DNA of 40,306 bases from an uncultured Thiodictyon sp. (GTDB lineage Bacteria; Pseudomonadota; Gammaproteobacteria; Chromatiales; Chromatiaceae), in the NCBI GenBank assembly GCA_903837595.1, contig CAILVI010000067.1, positions 1-40,306 of the forward strand, written 5' to 3'. Shown here piece by piece: positions 33,131 to 40,306 of this stretch (position 1 is the first letter of the stretch; each line of letters starts with the position of its first letter). The position numbers and the translations under genes were made by a program. The notes beneath the pieces were generated by a model. The model searched no databases. It was not told where the DNA came from and worked only from the letters and a program-made list of their open reading frames with translations.

Positions 33131-33618
33131 ATGACACGCCGCTATTACCTGCTGCTCTGCTGTCTCGCCTTTATCCTGCCCACCGTTGTCCTGGCGGCCG
33201 CCCCACCCCGGTGGGCTATTGGCTCGTCCAGGAAGGCACCTCCGTCGTCCAGATCGATGAAGCCGGCGGGAAGCTGGGCGGGCGGATCGTCTGGCTGAAG
33301 GAGCCCAACTACCCGTCGGGCAGCGATCAGGGGCCGGCCGGCCAGCCGAAGGTGGATGCGCATAACCCGGACGCCGCCAAACGTGACCGCAAATTGCTGG
33401 GCCTGCCCATCGTCTGGGGCCTCTCGCCGCCCGACGCCAAAGGGGTGTGCGACGGCGGGCAGGTCTATGACCCGCGCAACGGCAAGACCTACTCAGGCAC
33501 CATCACCATGGCGGGCCAGGACCGCTTGGAGTTGCGCGGTTACATCCTGGTGAGCCTGATCGGGCGTAGCAGCACTTGGACGCGGGTGGACCCCGGCAAG
33601 TACGGGCTCAAGCCCTGA
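33131..33618 (+). pseudogene. DUF2147 family secreted protein, one-base frameshift
   Basis: ATG 33131 encodes a clean signal peptide ('MTRRYYLLLCCLAFILPTVV' then LAAA). The reading frame then becomes nonsense after 'APPRW', while the next frame supplies the mature DUF2147 domain: 'PVGYWLVQEGTSVVQIDEAG', 'GRIVWLKEP', 'LLGLPIVWGLSPP', 'GGQVYDPRNGKTYSG' and a final 'TWTRVDPGKYGLKP'. Adding one base in the C-run at 33201-33209 would join the two into a normal protein of about 162 residues. It is either a real null mutation or a homopolymer sequencing error. DUF2147 proteins are small periplasmic proteins of unknown biochemical role. The start has GGAG about nine bases upstream. Confidence 0.8.
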
Positions 33619-33662
33619 GCGAGCCGGCGGCGGTCCGCGGCTGGCGGGACGCTCCATCGACT

Positions 33663-33758
33663 GGACATTTTTCCGGACAATCCTTCCCGCGGCTGTTCCA
33701 GTAATTCATCGTAATCAGTAATATGCGATCATCTTTCACCGGACATTTTTCCGGACAA
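33663..33758. repeat. two direct copies of an 18-base element before the fic remnant
   Basis: GGACATTTTTCCGGACAA occurs at 33663-33680 and again at 33741-33758, 78 bases apart. Each copy itself has GGACA twice around a T-rich spacer. The second copy ends 16 bases before the fic ATG, a good place for a regulator site. Confidence 0.6.
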
Positions 33759-33774
33759 GGAGACCAGATCGTCG

Positions 33775-34702
33775 ATGCCCGAGTTTGCCGACCACCGACT
33801 GACCGTCGAGACCGCCCGTTTCGGCCCCTTCGTCTTCCAGTTGGGCGTCGATGCTGCCGTGGTCGAGACCGCCTTTCTGCGCGTCAGCGATGCACAGCAG
33901 CGTTTCCAGGGCTCGCCCCTGTCCCAGGTTGCCAGCCAGTTGGAGCGGGAGGTCGTGGCCATCAGCGTCTTCGGCACCAACAGCATTGAGGGCGGCACCC
34001 TCTCCGAGGAGGAGACCCAACAGGCCCTCGACCTGGACCCGTCCATGGTTCAGGACATCGAGCAGCGGCGCGTACTCAACTGCTGCGCTGGCACCAGGAA
34101 TTGGTCGATCTCAAGGTCCCCGTCCTGATCCGCGCGCCGCTCGTCCACTATTATTACGAGCAGATCCACCCCTTCTGGGACGGCAATGGCCGCGTCGGCC
34201 GCGTCATCGAGGCGAGCCTACTGCTGGGCGAGGGCTTCAGGTATGCCCCCTTCGCCCAGGCGCGCTATTACCTCGACAGATCGACCGCTATTTCACCCTG
34301 TTCAGCACCTGCCGCAAGGCGGAGGACAAGGGCGTGCCCCATCCCAATACCGACTTCGTGCTCTTCTTCCTGGACGGCCTGCTGATCAGCCTCAACACCC
34401 TGCATGATCGGGTCAATCGCCTGGTGGAAGTTCTGCTGTTTGAGAACGAGTTGAAGTGCCGGTATCACGATAAGCAGATCAACGCCCGTCAATACGCCAT
34501 TGCTACCCAGGTGGTCGCCGCCCGCGGTCCACTGCCATTGGCGGAGCTGCGCCGTGCGCCCTGGTACCTTGGGCTCTATACGCAACTCACGGATAAGACC
34601 AAGCAGCGTGACTTGCAAGGGCTGCGGGAGCAGAGGTTGGTGGTGTTGGATAAGGCCAATCAGCTGTGGGCGGGCGTCGCGGCCGGTTGCTGTTCGCTGT
34701 AG
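33775..34702 (+). pseudogene. Fic family protein gene, broken by at least two lesions
   Basis: Three frames must be joined to read one Fic protein. Frame 1 from ATG 33775 gives 'FGPFVFQLGVDAAVVETAF' and the inhibitory-helix motif S-x-x-E-G ('GTNSIEGG', near 33976-33996), ending at 'QRRVLN' (about 34080). Frame 2 gives 'LRWHQELVDLKVPVLIRAP' and the intact catalytic motif 'HPFWDGNGRVGR' (34167-34204). Frame 3, from about 34280, gives 'IDRYFTLFSTCRKAED' through a winged-helix-like C-terminus to the TAG at 34700. The join at about 34080 also lacks several dozen residues normally found between these blocks, so a deletion is likely. Fic enzymes AMPylate target proteins. The gene should be inactive. 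Confidence 0.85.
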
Positions 34703-35059
34703 GAGCGGCCCCCAGGCCGCGACGGGTTGCCGCAAAATGCGGTGGCCGGAATTGTCATCCAGGCCGGATCGCGGGGCATCTTGCGCAGCGTGTAAGTTAC
34801 ACTCCTGCCCGATCGCGACTCCGGGTTTTCCGCAAGGTTGCGGTCGGACTGAAGTTCGGCACACAGGGCCATAGGTTGGGGTGAGGGACGAACCCCAACA
34901 TCCCCGATTTGGCGCCATCGCGTTGGGGTTCCTTCGTCACCCCAACCTACCGGCTGCGGCCGGTGGTCAGCAGTCGAAGTCCCCAAGCACTCGACGGGCC
35001 GAACGACTCAATGCATCACGCACGCTGGTTGTCTTCATCATGGAGCGTTGGCATGGCCC
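34703..35059. other. intergenic region of mixed palindromic repeats
   Basis: No gene is convincing here. TAGGAGCGGCCCCCAGGCCG begins within the fic stop codon and resembles dispersed repeats of the GTAGGAGCGGC type. A longer inverted repeat occupies 34872-34949. The rest (34730-34860) is featureless apart from short complementary runs. Confidence 0.5.
34872..34949. repeat. long imperfect inverted repeat (TAGGTTGGGGTGA type)
   Basis: The left arm 34872-34899 and right arm 34922-34949 share TAGGTTGGGGTGA and AACCCCAAC at their ends, with a few central mismatches, around a 22-base loop. This is a commonly seen dispersed repeat design. Confidence 0.7.
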
Positions 35060-35572
35060 CTAGGCCGAGGTTTCATCTTCCTCCGCCGATTCCAACTCTA
35101 CTCCTTTTAAATAATACGCTTTTACAGCCGCCTCGTTCACTGCTTTCGTATGCTTTGAAAGCCACTGCTTCCTCAGTAGAAAGAATGCCAGCTTTCCTTC
35201 TTCGTCCGTGTCGTCGACAAATGCGAAGCCTCGCTCATATAGCTCCTGGCGGATTCTCTCTATAACATTAGGACAAAGACGCTCTCTTCCGGATATATCT
35301 CGAAGTTGGCTGTAGATTATTTTAATTGGCCACTTTATATGCCAATAAATTTTAATGAGGTTTTCAGCAATTTTGTGCTCGGGAAGATTTGTGTTCGCAA
35401 GCAGTTCCTCAAGGGCCTTTATCTTGTCGGCTTTGGCGCGCCCGCTAGAATACCACCTTTGTACACTCCCTGTGGCAACTCCACAGAGTTCGGCCATTTC
35501 TTCAAAGGTATACCCGAATTCCTCGCGAACCTTTTCGACAATCTGTCTTGCTTTGGCGTTTACATTAGACAT
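35060..35572 (-). CDS. helix-turn-helix (XRE-like) protein
   Basis: The 170-residue protein has an N-terminal HTH: 'GYTFEEMAELCGVATGSVQRWYSSGRAKADK' spread over about 20-50, with the recognition helix near 'ATGSVQRWYSSG'. The rest is helical and charged, with an acidic end ('ELESAEEDETSA'), and its role is not recognisable. Codon use is clearly more AT-rich than its neighbours, suggesting transfer. The ATG at 35572 is preferred to a TTG four codons upstream; neither has a good Shine-Dalgarno. It is divergent from the nif cluster, but nothing shows that it regulates nif genes. Confidence 0.75.
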   Translation of the reverse strand: MSNVNAKARQIVEKVREEFGYTFEEMAELCGVATGSVQRWYSSGRAKADKIKALEELLANTNLPEHKIAENLIKIYWHIKWPIKIIYSQLRDISGRERLCPNVIERIRQELYERGFAFVDDTDEEGKLAFFLLRKQWLSKHTKAVNEAAVKAYYLKGVELESAEEDETSA

Positions 35573-35632
35573 ATTTGGCCCCAAACGTATCTGTAGTGAC
35601 GTGTGGCCTAAAGTGTATGTGTTGTTTTCTGT

Positions 35633-35638
35633 ATTATA
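35633..35638 (-). promoter_or_regulatory. possible -10 element for the HTH gene
   Basis: The minus strand reads TATAAT exactly, 60 bases before the HTH gene ATG, in an AT-rich stretch. The -35 position (TTCCGC, 17 bases upstream) matches poorly. Confidence 0.35.
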
Positions 35639-35849
35639 AAATGTTTTCTCGCGTTGCGGAAAGTCAAAAAAAGCAGGCTAGTCGCATCTCATGGTTCGAC
35701 TCTGACGCACACCTGTTATCTCAGAACACTACCGCATGTCGCAAATGGTGCGTCCCGCTTTGGAGAGGCGGGCGGCTGCACCTCTTATATGCGCCTCCCT
35801 GACGGCCCTGCACCAATCTGGTGTCTCCGATCCTCCACCGCCCCGGTTT

Positions 35850-35865
35850 TGTCGCAGACGCGACA
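35850..35865 (+). promoter_or_regulatory. NifA upstream activator site upstream of nifE
   Basis: TGTCGCAGACGCGACA is an exact TGT-N10-ACA match and a good palindrome (TGTCGC/GCGACA). Its centre is about 78 bases before the expected sigma-54 start point, inside the normal range for NifA sites. Confidence 0.7.
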
Positions 35866-35909
35866 GGCCGGGCGCGCGATCATCACTAATCAGAACAGTT
35901 GTTTAAGGA

Positions 35910-35926
35910 CTGGCACAATGTCTGCA
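35910..35926 (+). promoter_or_regulatory. sigma-54 (-24/-12) promoter of nifE
   Basis: CTGGCACAATGTCTGCA has the invariant GG and GC dinucleotides exactly 10 bases apart, with TGGCAC and TGCA both intact. The start point would fall at about 35936, some 24 bases before the nifE ATG. Confidence 0.75.
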
Positions 35927-35959
35927 TAGATATCCCCAAACGCCGATTCTGGGGTGTCC

Positions 35960-37417
35960 ATGAACAAGAAAGACATCGCGGCCCTGCTCGACGAGCCGGC
36001 CTGCGCACACAATACCAAGGCCAAGTCCGGCTGCTCCAAGCCCAAGCCGGGGGCCACCGCGGGCGGCTGCGCCTTCGATGGGGCGCAGATCGCGCTGCTG
36101 CCCATCGCGGACGTGGCGCACATCGTCCACGGCTCGATCGGCTGTGCCGGGAGCTCCTGGGACAATCGCGGCACCCGCTCGTCCGGACCGACGCTCTACA
36201 AGATGGGCATGACGACGGACCTGACCGAGCAGGACGTGATCATGGGGCGGGGCGAGAAGCGCCTCTTCCACTCCATCAAGCAGGCCATTGATTCCTATCA
36301 CCCGGCGGCGGTCTTCGTCTACAACACCTGCATTCCGGCGATGATCGGCGACGACATCGAGGCGGTCTGCCGCCAGGCGCAGCAGCGCTGGGGTACGCCG
36401 GTGGTGCCGGTGGATGCGGCGGGTTTCTACGGGACCAAGAATCTGGGTAACCGCATCGCCGGTGAGGCGATGGTGAAGTATGTCTGCGGGACTCGCGAGC
36501 CGGACCCCCTGCCGGCCGGGATCGAACACGACGGGTTCAAGGTCCACGACGTGACCCTGGTGGGCGAGTACAACATCGCCGGCGAGCTGTGGCACGTGCT
36601 GCCGCTGTTCGACGAGCTGGGCCTGCGTGTACTGGGCAGCCTGTCGGGCGACGCGCGCTTCCGCGAGGTGCAGACCATGCACCGCTCGGAGGTCAACATG
36701 ATGGTTTGCTCCAAGGCCATGATCAATGTCGCCCGGCTGCTCCAGGAGCGCTACGGCACGCCCTGGTTTGAGGGGAGTTTCTATGGGGTCGCGGATGTCT
36801 CGCAGGCGTTGCGCGACTTCGCGCGGGTCCTCAATGACCCGGATCTGACCGCCCGCACCGAGGCCGTCATCGCCCGGGAGGAGGCGGCCATCCACGCCAA
36901 GCTCGAGCCCTGGCGGGCGCGCCTCAAGGGCCGCAAGGTCCTGCTCTACACCGGCGGGGTCAAGTCCTGGTCGATCGTCTCTGCCCTCCAGGATCTCGGC
37001 ATGATCGTGGTCGCCACCGGCACCCGCAAGTCCACGGAGGACGACAAGGCGCGCATCCGCGAGCTGATGGGTCAGGACGCGGTGATGATCGACGACGGCA
37101 ACCCGCGCGGGCTGATCAAGATCGTGCGTGAGCAGGGGGTCGATTGCCTGATCGCCGGGGGTCGCAATATGTACACGGCGCTCAAGGCGCGCATCCCCTT
37201 CCTGGACATCAACCAGGAGCGTGACTTCGGCTACGAGGGCTATACAGGGATGTTGGAACTGGCCAAGCAGCTCGCGCTCACCATCGAGAGCCCGGTATGG
37301 GAGGCGGTACGCCGGCCGGCACCCTGGACACTGGCCGCCAACGCACGGACCGCCGTCGACACCGATCCCGCCGCCGACGCGCCCCGCGACGCCGACCTGG
37401 AGGTGGCCCATGCCTGA
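35960..37417 (+). CDS. nifE: nitrogenase iron-molybdenum cofactor biosynthesis protein NifE
   Basis: This 485-residue protein is the alpha-like subunit of the NifEN scaffold, on which the NifB-cofactor matures to FeMo-co. From the ATG at 35960, cysteines fall at 37 ('GGCAFDGA'), 62 ('[10 protein letters not shown]'), 124 ('[13 protein letters not shown]') and 250 ('NMMVCSKAM'). These equal the known Azotobacter NifE ligand positions, the first three for the 4Fe-4S cluster and 250 for the cofactor anchor. This supports the ATG rather than the GTG two codons upstream. Other family blocks are '[30 protein letters not shown]' in pieces near 400-430. The stop overlaps the nifN start by eight bases. 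A sigma-54 promoter and NifA site lie upstream, so nitrogen and oxygen control is expected. Confidence 0.95.
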   Translation: MNKKDIAALLDEPACAHNTKAKSGCSKPKPGATAGGCAFDGAQIALLPIADVAHIVHGSIGCAGSSWDNRGTRSSGPTLYKMGMTTDLTEQDVIMGRGEKRLFHSIKQAIDSYHPAAVFVYNTCIPAMIGDDIEAVCRQAQQRWGTPVVPVDAAGFYGTKNLGNRIAGEAMVKYVCGTREPDPLPAGIEHDGFKVHDVTLVGEYNIAGELWHVLPLFDELGLRVLGSLSGDARFREVQTMHRSEVNMMVCSKAMINVARLLQERYGTPWFEGSFYGVADVSQALRDFARVLNDPDLTARTEAVIAREEAAIHAKLEPWRARLKGRKVLLYTGGVKSWSIVSALQDLGMIVVATGTRKSTEDDKARIRELMGQDAVMIDDGNPRGLIKIVREQGVDCLIAGGRNMYTALKARIPFLDINQERDFGYEGYTGMLELAKQLALTIESPVWEAVRRPAPWTLAANARTAVDTDPAADAPRDADLEVAHA

Positions 37418-38822
37418 GCTCATCGCACCGGAAATCATCAAGCGCCGCAAGGCACTCTCGGTCAGCCCGCTGAAGGCCAGCTCCACCATCGGGGCGGCCC
37501 TGGCCTTCTTGGGCATCCGCCGCTCCATCCCGATGCTGCACGGCTCCCAGGGCTGTACCGCCTTCGGTAAGGTCTTCTTTGTCCGCCACTTCCGGGAACC
37601 GATCCCGCTCCAGTCCACCGCGATGGAGCAGGTCAGCGCCATCATGGGGGCCAATGAGAATGTGGTCGAGGGCCTGCGTGTACTGTGCGAGAAGAACCAG
37701 CCGGACCTGATCGGCGTGCCCACCACGGGCCTTTCCGAGGCGCAGGGGGCGGACATCCACATGGCCGTGCGTGAGTTCCGCGCCAAGCACCCGGAATACG
37801 ACCGGATTCCGATCGTGCCGGTCGCCACGCCCGACTTCACCGGTTGCCTGGAGTCCGGCTTTGCCCAGGCCACCAGCGCGATGATCGACGTGTTGGTGCC
37901 GGCGGCAGAGGTGGCCGGTACCCAGCCCGGCCGGCGCCGTCGCCAGGTCACGGTGCTGGTGGGCGCGGCGCTCACGCCCGGCGACCTGGAGCATCTGAAG
38001 GAGCTGATCGAGCTGTTCGGTCTGCGCCCGGTGGTGCTGCCGGACCTGTCCGACTCGCTGGACGGCCACCTGCCGCCGGAGGAGTTCAACCCACTGACCA
38101 TCGGCGGCACCCTGGTCAGCGAGCTGCCGACCCTGGGCGACTCGGTCGCGACGCTCGTGATCGGCGGTTCGATGGACCACACGGCGGACCTGCTCAACGC
38201 GCGCACCGGGGTCCCCGACTATCGCTTTGCGCACCTGATGGGGCTCGACGCGGTGGACGCGCTGGTCCAGACCCTGGCCGCGATCTCCGGCAACCCGGTC
38301 CCGGAGCGGATCGAGCGGCAACGCGCCCAACTCCAGGACGCCATGCTCGACAGCCATTTCATGCTCGGGCTCTCACGCTTTGCCATCGCCGCGGATGCCG
38401 ACCTGCTGGTGGCCTTCAGCCAGCTGCTCGCCGGTGTCGGGGCCGAGACGGTGGCCGCCGCCACGCCTGCCAACGCGCCAGCCTTGGCCCAGGTGCGTTG
38501 CGACCGGGTGCGGATCGGCGACCTGGAGGACCTGGAGGCGGACGCCCGCGACCGCGTGGCCGAGGTGCTGATTGGCAGTTCACACGCCGTCCACACGGCT
38601 GCGCGCCTGGGCATCCCCCTGCTGCGTGCCGGTTTCCCTCAATACGATCGCGTGGGCGGTTACCAGCGCACCTGGATCGGTTATCAGGGCAGCCGCGCGA
38701 CGCTTTTCGACCTGGCCAATATGCTGCTGCAATTGGAGCGCGGAGAGATTCATCCCTATCGCTCACGGCTCATGCCGCGCGCGGATGAAACGGCCGGCGT
38801 GCGTCATGTATCAGGCTTGTAG
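37410..38822 (+). CDS. nifN: nitrogenase iron-molybdenum cofactor biosynthesis protein NifN
   Basis: This 470-residue protein is the beta-like subunit of NifEN. It begins '[22 protein letters not shown]', followed by '[20 protein letters not shown]' with C49, equivalent to the NifN cluster-ligand Cys near residue 44 of Azotobacter. '[20 protein letters not shown]' and '[15 protein letters not shown]' are also NifN-typical, as is the late '[20 protein letters not shown]'. A GGAGGTGG just before the ATG decides the start; the upstream open frame inside nifE is a shadow. It overlaps nifE by eight bases, so the two are translationally coupled in roughly 1:1 amounts. An inverted repeat follows its stop. 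Confidence 0.95.
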   Translation: MPELIAPEIIKRRKALSVSPLKASSTIGAALAFLGIRRSIPMLHGSQGCTAFGKVFFVRHFREPIPLQSTAMEQVSAIMGANENVVEGLRVLCEKNQPDLIGVPTTGLSEAQGADIHMAVREFRAKHPEYDRIPIVPVATPDFTGCLESGFAQATSAMIDVLVPAAEVAGTQPGRRRRQVTVLVGAALTPGDLEHLKELIELFGLRPVVLPDLSDSLDGHLPPEEFNPLTIGGTLVSELPTLGDSVATLVIGGSMDHTADLLNARTGVPDYRFAHLMGLDAVDALVQTLAAISGNPVPERIERQRAQLQDAMLDSHFMLGLSRFAIAADADLLVAFSQLLAGVGAETVAAATPANAPALAQVRCDRVRIGDLEDLEADARDRVAEVLIGSSHAVHTAARLGIPLLRAGFPQYDRVGGYQRTWIGYQGSRATLFDLANMLLQLERGEIHPYRSRLMPRADETAGVRHVSGL

Positions 38823-38926
38823 GGTGGATAAGCGCAGCGCATCCACCATTGCCCGGCGCGGTGGATGCGGCGCTCGCGGCATCGTGCCTAAAGCAGGCGG
38901 ACTAGCGCGCGCCTTATCCACCCTAC
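38819..38926. repeat. inverted repeat between nifN and nifX
   Basis: The outer arms GTAGGGTGGATAAGCGC (38819-38835) and GCGCCTTATCCACCCTAC (38909-38926) pair with one bulged base; internal CATCCACC/GGTGGATG extends the fold. It is related in design to the 31747 repeat. The left arm begins in the nifN stop codon. It may reduce or stabilise read-through into nifX. Confidence 0.7.
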
Positions 38927-38950
38927 AGTCATAAGCATGAGGGATAGGCG

Positions 38951-39436
38951 ATGACGGTCGAACGACGACTCACGGTAGTGAAGATGAGAGGCGATGCCAT
39001 GGGTACCGACCCGGCGGTGAAGGTGGCCTTTGCCACCGGTGATATGCGGCATGTCGACCAGCACTTCGGTGCCGCGCAGTCCTTTGCCCTTTATGCAATC
39101 GATGCGCAGTGCTCCAGCCTAGTGGAGGTGACCCAGTTCGGCCGCCTGGACATGGACGGTAACGAGGACAAGCTGGCCGCCAAGATCGCCGCCCTTGAGG
39201 GCTGCATCGCCGTCTATTGTCAGGCGGCCGGGGCCTCGGCCGTCAATCAGTTACGCGCCAAGGGCGTGCAGCCGATCAAGGTTGTCGAGGGTGCCCTGGT
39301 CGCCGACCTGATCGCGGCGCTACAAGAGGAACTGCGCGCCGGCCCCAGCGCCTGGCTCGCCCGCGCGCTGGAGGCCCGGCAGCCACGCAACGGGCAGCGT
39401 TTCGACACCATGGAATCGGAAGGCTGGAACGAATAA
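38951..39436 (+). CDS. nifX: nitrogen fixation protein NifX
   Basis: The 161-residue protein belongs to the NifX/NifB-C-terminal/NafY family of cofactor carriers, which hold NifB-co or related FeMo-co precursors during transfer. The conserved block is 'VKVAFATGDMRHVDQHFGAAQSFALY' (about 22-48), with the His of 'DQHFG' a likely cofactor ligand. 'NEDKLAAKIAALEGCIAVYCQAAGASAVNQL' (70-100) is the second family segment. A GAGGGATAGG lies before the ATG. An alternative start at 38999 ('MGTDPAVKV') would give a shorter, more typical N-terminus. It lies 128 bases after nifN across an inverted repeat, still in the same cluster. Confidence 0.93.
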   Translation: MTVERRLTVVKMRGDAMGTDPAVKVAFATGDMRHVDQHFGAAQSFALYAIDAQCSSLVEVTQFGRLDMDGNEDKLAAKIAALEGCIAVYCQAAGASAVNQLRAKGVQPIKVVEGALVADLIAALQEELRAGPSAWLARALEARQPRNGQRFDTMESEGWNE

Positions 39437-39461
39437 TCCCGATCTGCTGCGCGGATCGGGA
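39437..39461 (+). terminator. hairpin immediately after nifX
   Basis: TCCCGATC (39437-39444) and GATCGGGA (39454-39461) form a perfect eight-base stem with a nine-base loop, starting right after the nifX stop. There is no T-run, so it is more likely an attenuating or mRNA-stabilising hairpin than a full terminator. Confidence 0.45.
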
Positions 39462-39541
39462 CTCTTCACCTAATAGCGTTTAGGGCACCGCGGTGCGGAC
39501 CAGCGGCCTCAATCAGCAATCAGCAATTAACAGGTAGAGCA

Positions 39542-40015
39542 ATGAGCACGGCAGTTGCAGAGATCAGCGAGACGGACCCGGTTCTCACCACCGATTTCGG
39601 CGTGGAGATGGTGCGCCAGATGCGCGCGATCGACAGCTATGGCACCTACGACACCTGGTCGACGGCACAAATCCTGGAGCCCTTCGTGCTGACCAAGGAG
39701 AAGAAGCGAGAGATCCCGATCATCGGCGACCCGGACGAGATCATCATCGCCCGGCTCAAGGTCTTCTACAACGCCATCGCCTCATTGATCGAGAAGGAGT
39801 GTGGCCTGATGGCCGTGCCCGTGCTCAACCTGACCCATGAGGGCTTCGGGCGTGCACTGATCACCGTCGGGAAGTTGGTCGTCATGGATCGGACCCTGCG
39901 CGATGTCCACCGTTTCGGTTTTCCGTCGCTCTCCAAGATGAAGGACGAGGCCGACAAGATCCTCTCTGTCGCCCTGAATTTGGTGGGTGATTACCCGAAG
40001 GTCGCGGGACTCTAG
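39542..40015 (+). CDS. NifX-associated nitrogen fixation protein (DUF269)
   Basis: The 157-residue protein matches the NifX-associated DUF269 family throughout. It contains 'FGVEMVRQMRAIDSYGTYDTWS' (19-40), 'EPFVLTKEKKREIPIIGDPD' (45-64), 'ARLKVFYNAIASLIEKECGLM' and 'NLTHEGFGRALITVGKLVV'. It ends 'SKMKDEADKILSVALNLVGDYPKVAGL' in separate blocks. The biochemical function is unknown, but the gene almost always sits beside nifX, implying a role in cofactor supply. It is 105 bases after nifX, with AGGTAGAGCA just upstream of the ATG. A 13-base gap separates it from the next small gene. Confidence 0.93.
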   Translation: MSTAVAEISETDPVLTTDFGVEMVRQMRAIDSYGTYDTWSTAQILEPFVLTKEKKREIPIIGDPDEIIIARLKVFYNAIASLIEKECGLMAVPVLNLTHEGFGRALITVGKLVVMDRTLRDVHRFGFPSLSKMKDEADKILSVALNLVGDYPKVAGL

Positions 40016-40028
40016 GGGGCTGCTGCCA

Positions 40029-40244
40029 ATGACTGACGCGACGATTGCCGATCTGGAGCAGGCCGTGAAAAAGGCCAAGCGGATCGCCGCTGAGCGCGCC
40101 GGCGAACTGCACGACCTGGTCGAGGAGCGCCTGCCGGCGGCCTTTGCGGAGATCCCCGGCAGCGCCCAGGCGACCTACGACGCCTGCCAGGCCTGGGCGC
40201 TGGCGCAGCAGCGCTTGCAGGCGGCCCTGAGCGCTGGGGGCTAA
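40029..40244 (+). CDS. CCE_0567-type small helical protein (DUF683)
   Basis: This 71-residue, almost wholly helical protein starts 'MTDATIADLEQAVKKAKRIAAERAGELHDLVEERLP' (in two helices, 1-36) and continues 'EIPGSAQATYDACQAWALAQQRL'. The 'GELHDLVE' core followed by an 'EIP' turn fits the CCE_0567 (DUF683) family found in nif clusters next to DUF269 genes; the cyanobacterial member has been described as a metal-binding protein. ATG 40029, 13 bases after the DUF269 stop, is preferred over an upstream in-frame ATG inside the previous gene. It is almost certainly part of the same transcript. Confidence 0.85.
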   Translation: MTDATIADLEQAVKKAKRIAAERAGELHDLVEERLPAAFAEIPGSAQATYDACQAWALAQQRLQAALSAGG

Positions 40245-40249
40245 CGGCC

Positions 40250-40306
40250 ATGGCGCCCGCACCACCCCGCAAGATGAAAGTGGCGGGCGCCTTGGCCGTT
40301 CCCCCA
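40250..40306 (+). CDS. start of a further gene, cut by the window end
   Basis: Nineteen codons from ATG 40250 read 'MAPAPPRKMKVAGALAVPP' and run off the window. It lies five bases after the previous stop, with GGGGGCT upstream, so it fits as the next gene in the nif operon. Too little is present to name the product. Confidence 0.4.
   Translation, partial: MAPAPPRKMKVAGALAVPP

Noticed and set aside
35709-35730. Second NifA-like site (TGTTATCTCAGAACA)
   Set aside because: The spacer is nine bases, not ten, and the halves are not symmetrical.
37221-37409. Upstream extension of the nifN frame
   Set aside because: It lies inside nifE in another frame; GGAGGTGG before the ATG at 37410 fixes the start.
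35903-38206. A 767-codon minus-strand frame
   Set aside because: It is antisense to nifE and nifN, which are well supported by motifs.
1-40306. CRISPR arrays, tRNA, rRNA
   Set aside because: No regularly spaced repeats with unique spacers and no tRNA or rRNA signature were seen on reading; a dedicated search was not possible.

Overview
The window is GC-rich, densely coded bacterial DNA. A nifE-nifN-nifX cluster with DUF269 and CCE_0567-type companions, many PAS/GGDEF/EAL/HD-GYP signalling proteins, glycogen debranching, succinyl-type MetA and numerous intergenic palindromic repeats suggest a diazotrophic gammaproteobacterium, most likely a purple sulfur bacterium (Chromatiaceae). The taxonomic call is inference from gene content and style; no rRNA or phototrophy gene is present to settle it.

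Layout. 1-2000 (+): the C-terminal part of a sulfatase and a secreted outer-membrane-type protein of the phenol-degradation MetA family. 2020-12358 (-): a signalling block. Four tightly coupled genes (PAS-PAS histidine kinase, Rcp1-like receiver, receiver-PAS-PAS histidine kinase, receiver-HD-GYP) form a likely phosphorelay ending in c-di-GMP hydrolysis. Upstream lie a large CHASE-PAS-PAS-GGDEF-EAL-CZB protein, a lone receiver and a Cof-type HAD phosphatase. 12469-16623: glgX (-) and the ABC-F ATPase uup (+), divergent across about 150 bases.

16631-21756 is an accessory stretch: a polytopic membrane protein, a decayed second copy of part of Uup, a small unknown gene, a MITE-like inverted repeat, a truncated TIR gene fused to an unrelated gene tail, an orphan DUF1778 antitoxin with a good terminator, a hypothetical gene, and an intact Phd/PIN toxin-antitoxin pair. 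21945-23899 holds a P-loop ATPase gene next to metA. An AT-rich FkbM methyltransferase gene follows, flanked by non-coding DNA.

26026-32890 (+) encodes a 1879-residue PAN-containing alpha-2-macroglobulin with a CxEQ thioester motif and a secreted SUMF1-fold protein that lacks the catalytic cysteines of true formylglycine-generating enzymes. 33131-34702 holds two broken genes (a DUF2147 gene with a one-base frameshift and a fic gene with two lesions), followed by repeats and an AT-richer HTH regulator (-).

35850-40306 (+) is the nitrogenase cofactor-assembly cluster. A NifA-type upstream activator site (TGT-N10-ACA) and a sigma-54 -24/-12 promoter precede nifE. NifE has cysteines at 37, 62, 124 and 250, the positions known from Azotobacter NifE. 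nifE overlaps nifN; nifX, the DUF269 gene, a CCE_0567-type gene and a truncated start of another gene follow. At least five kinds of palindromic repeat lie between genes across the window.
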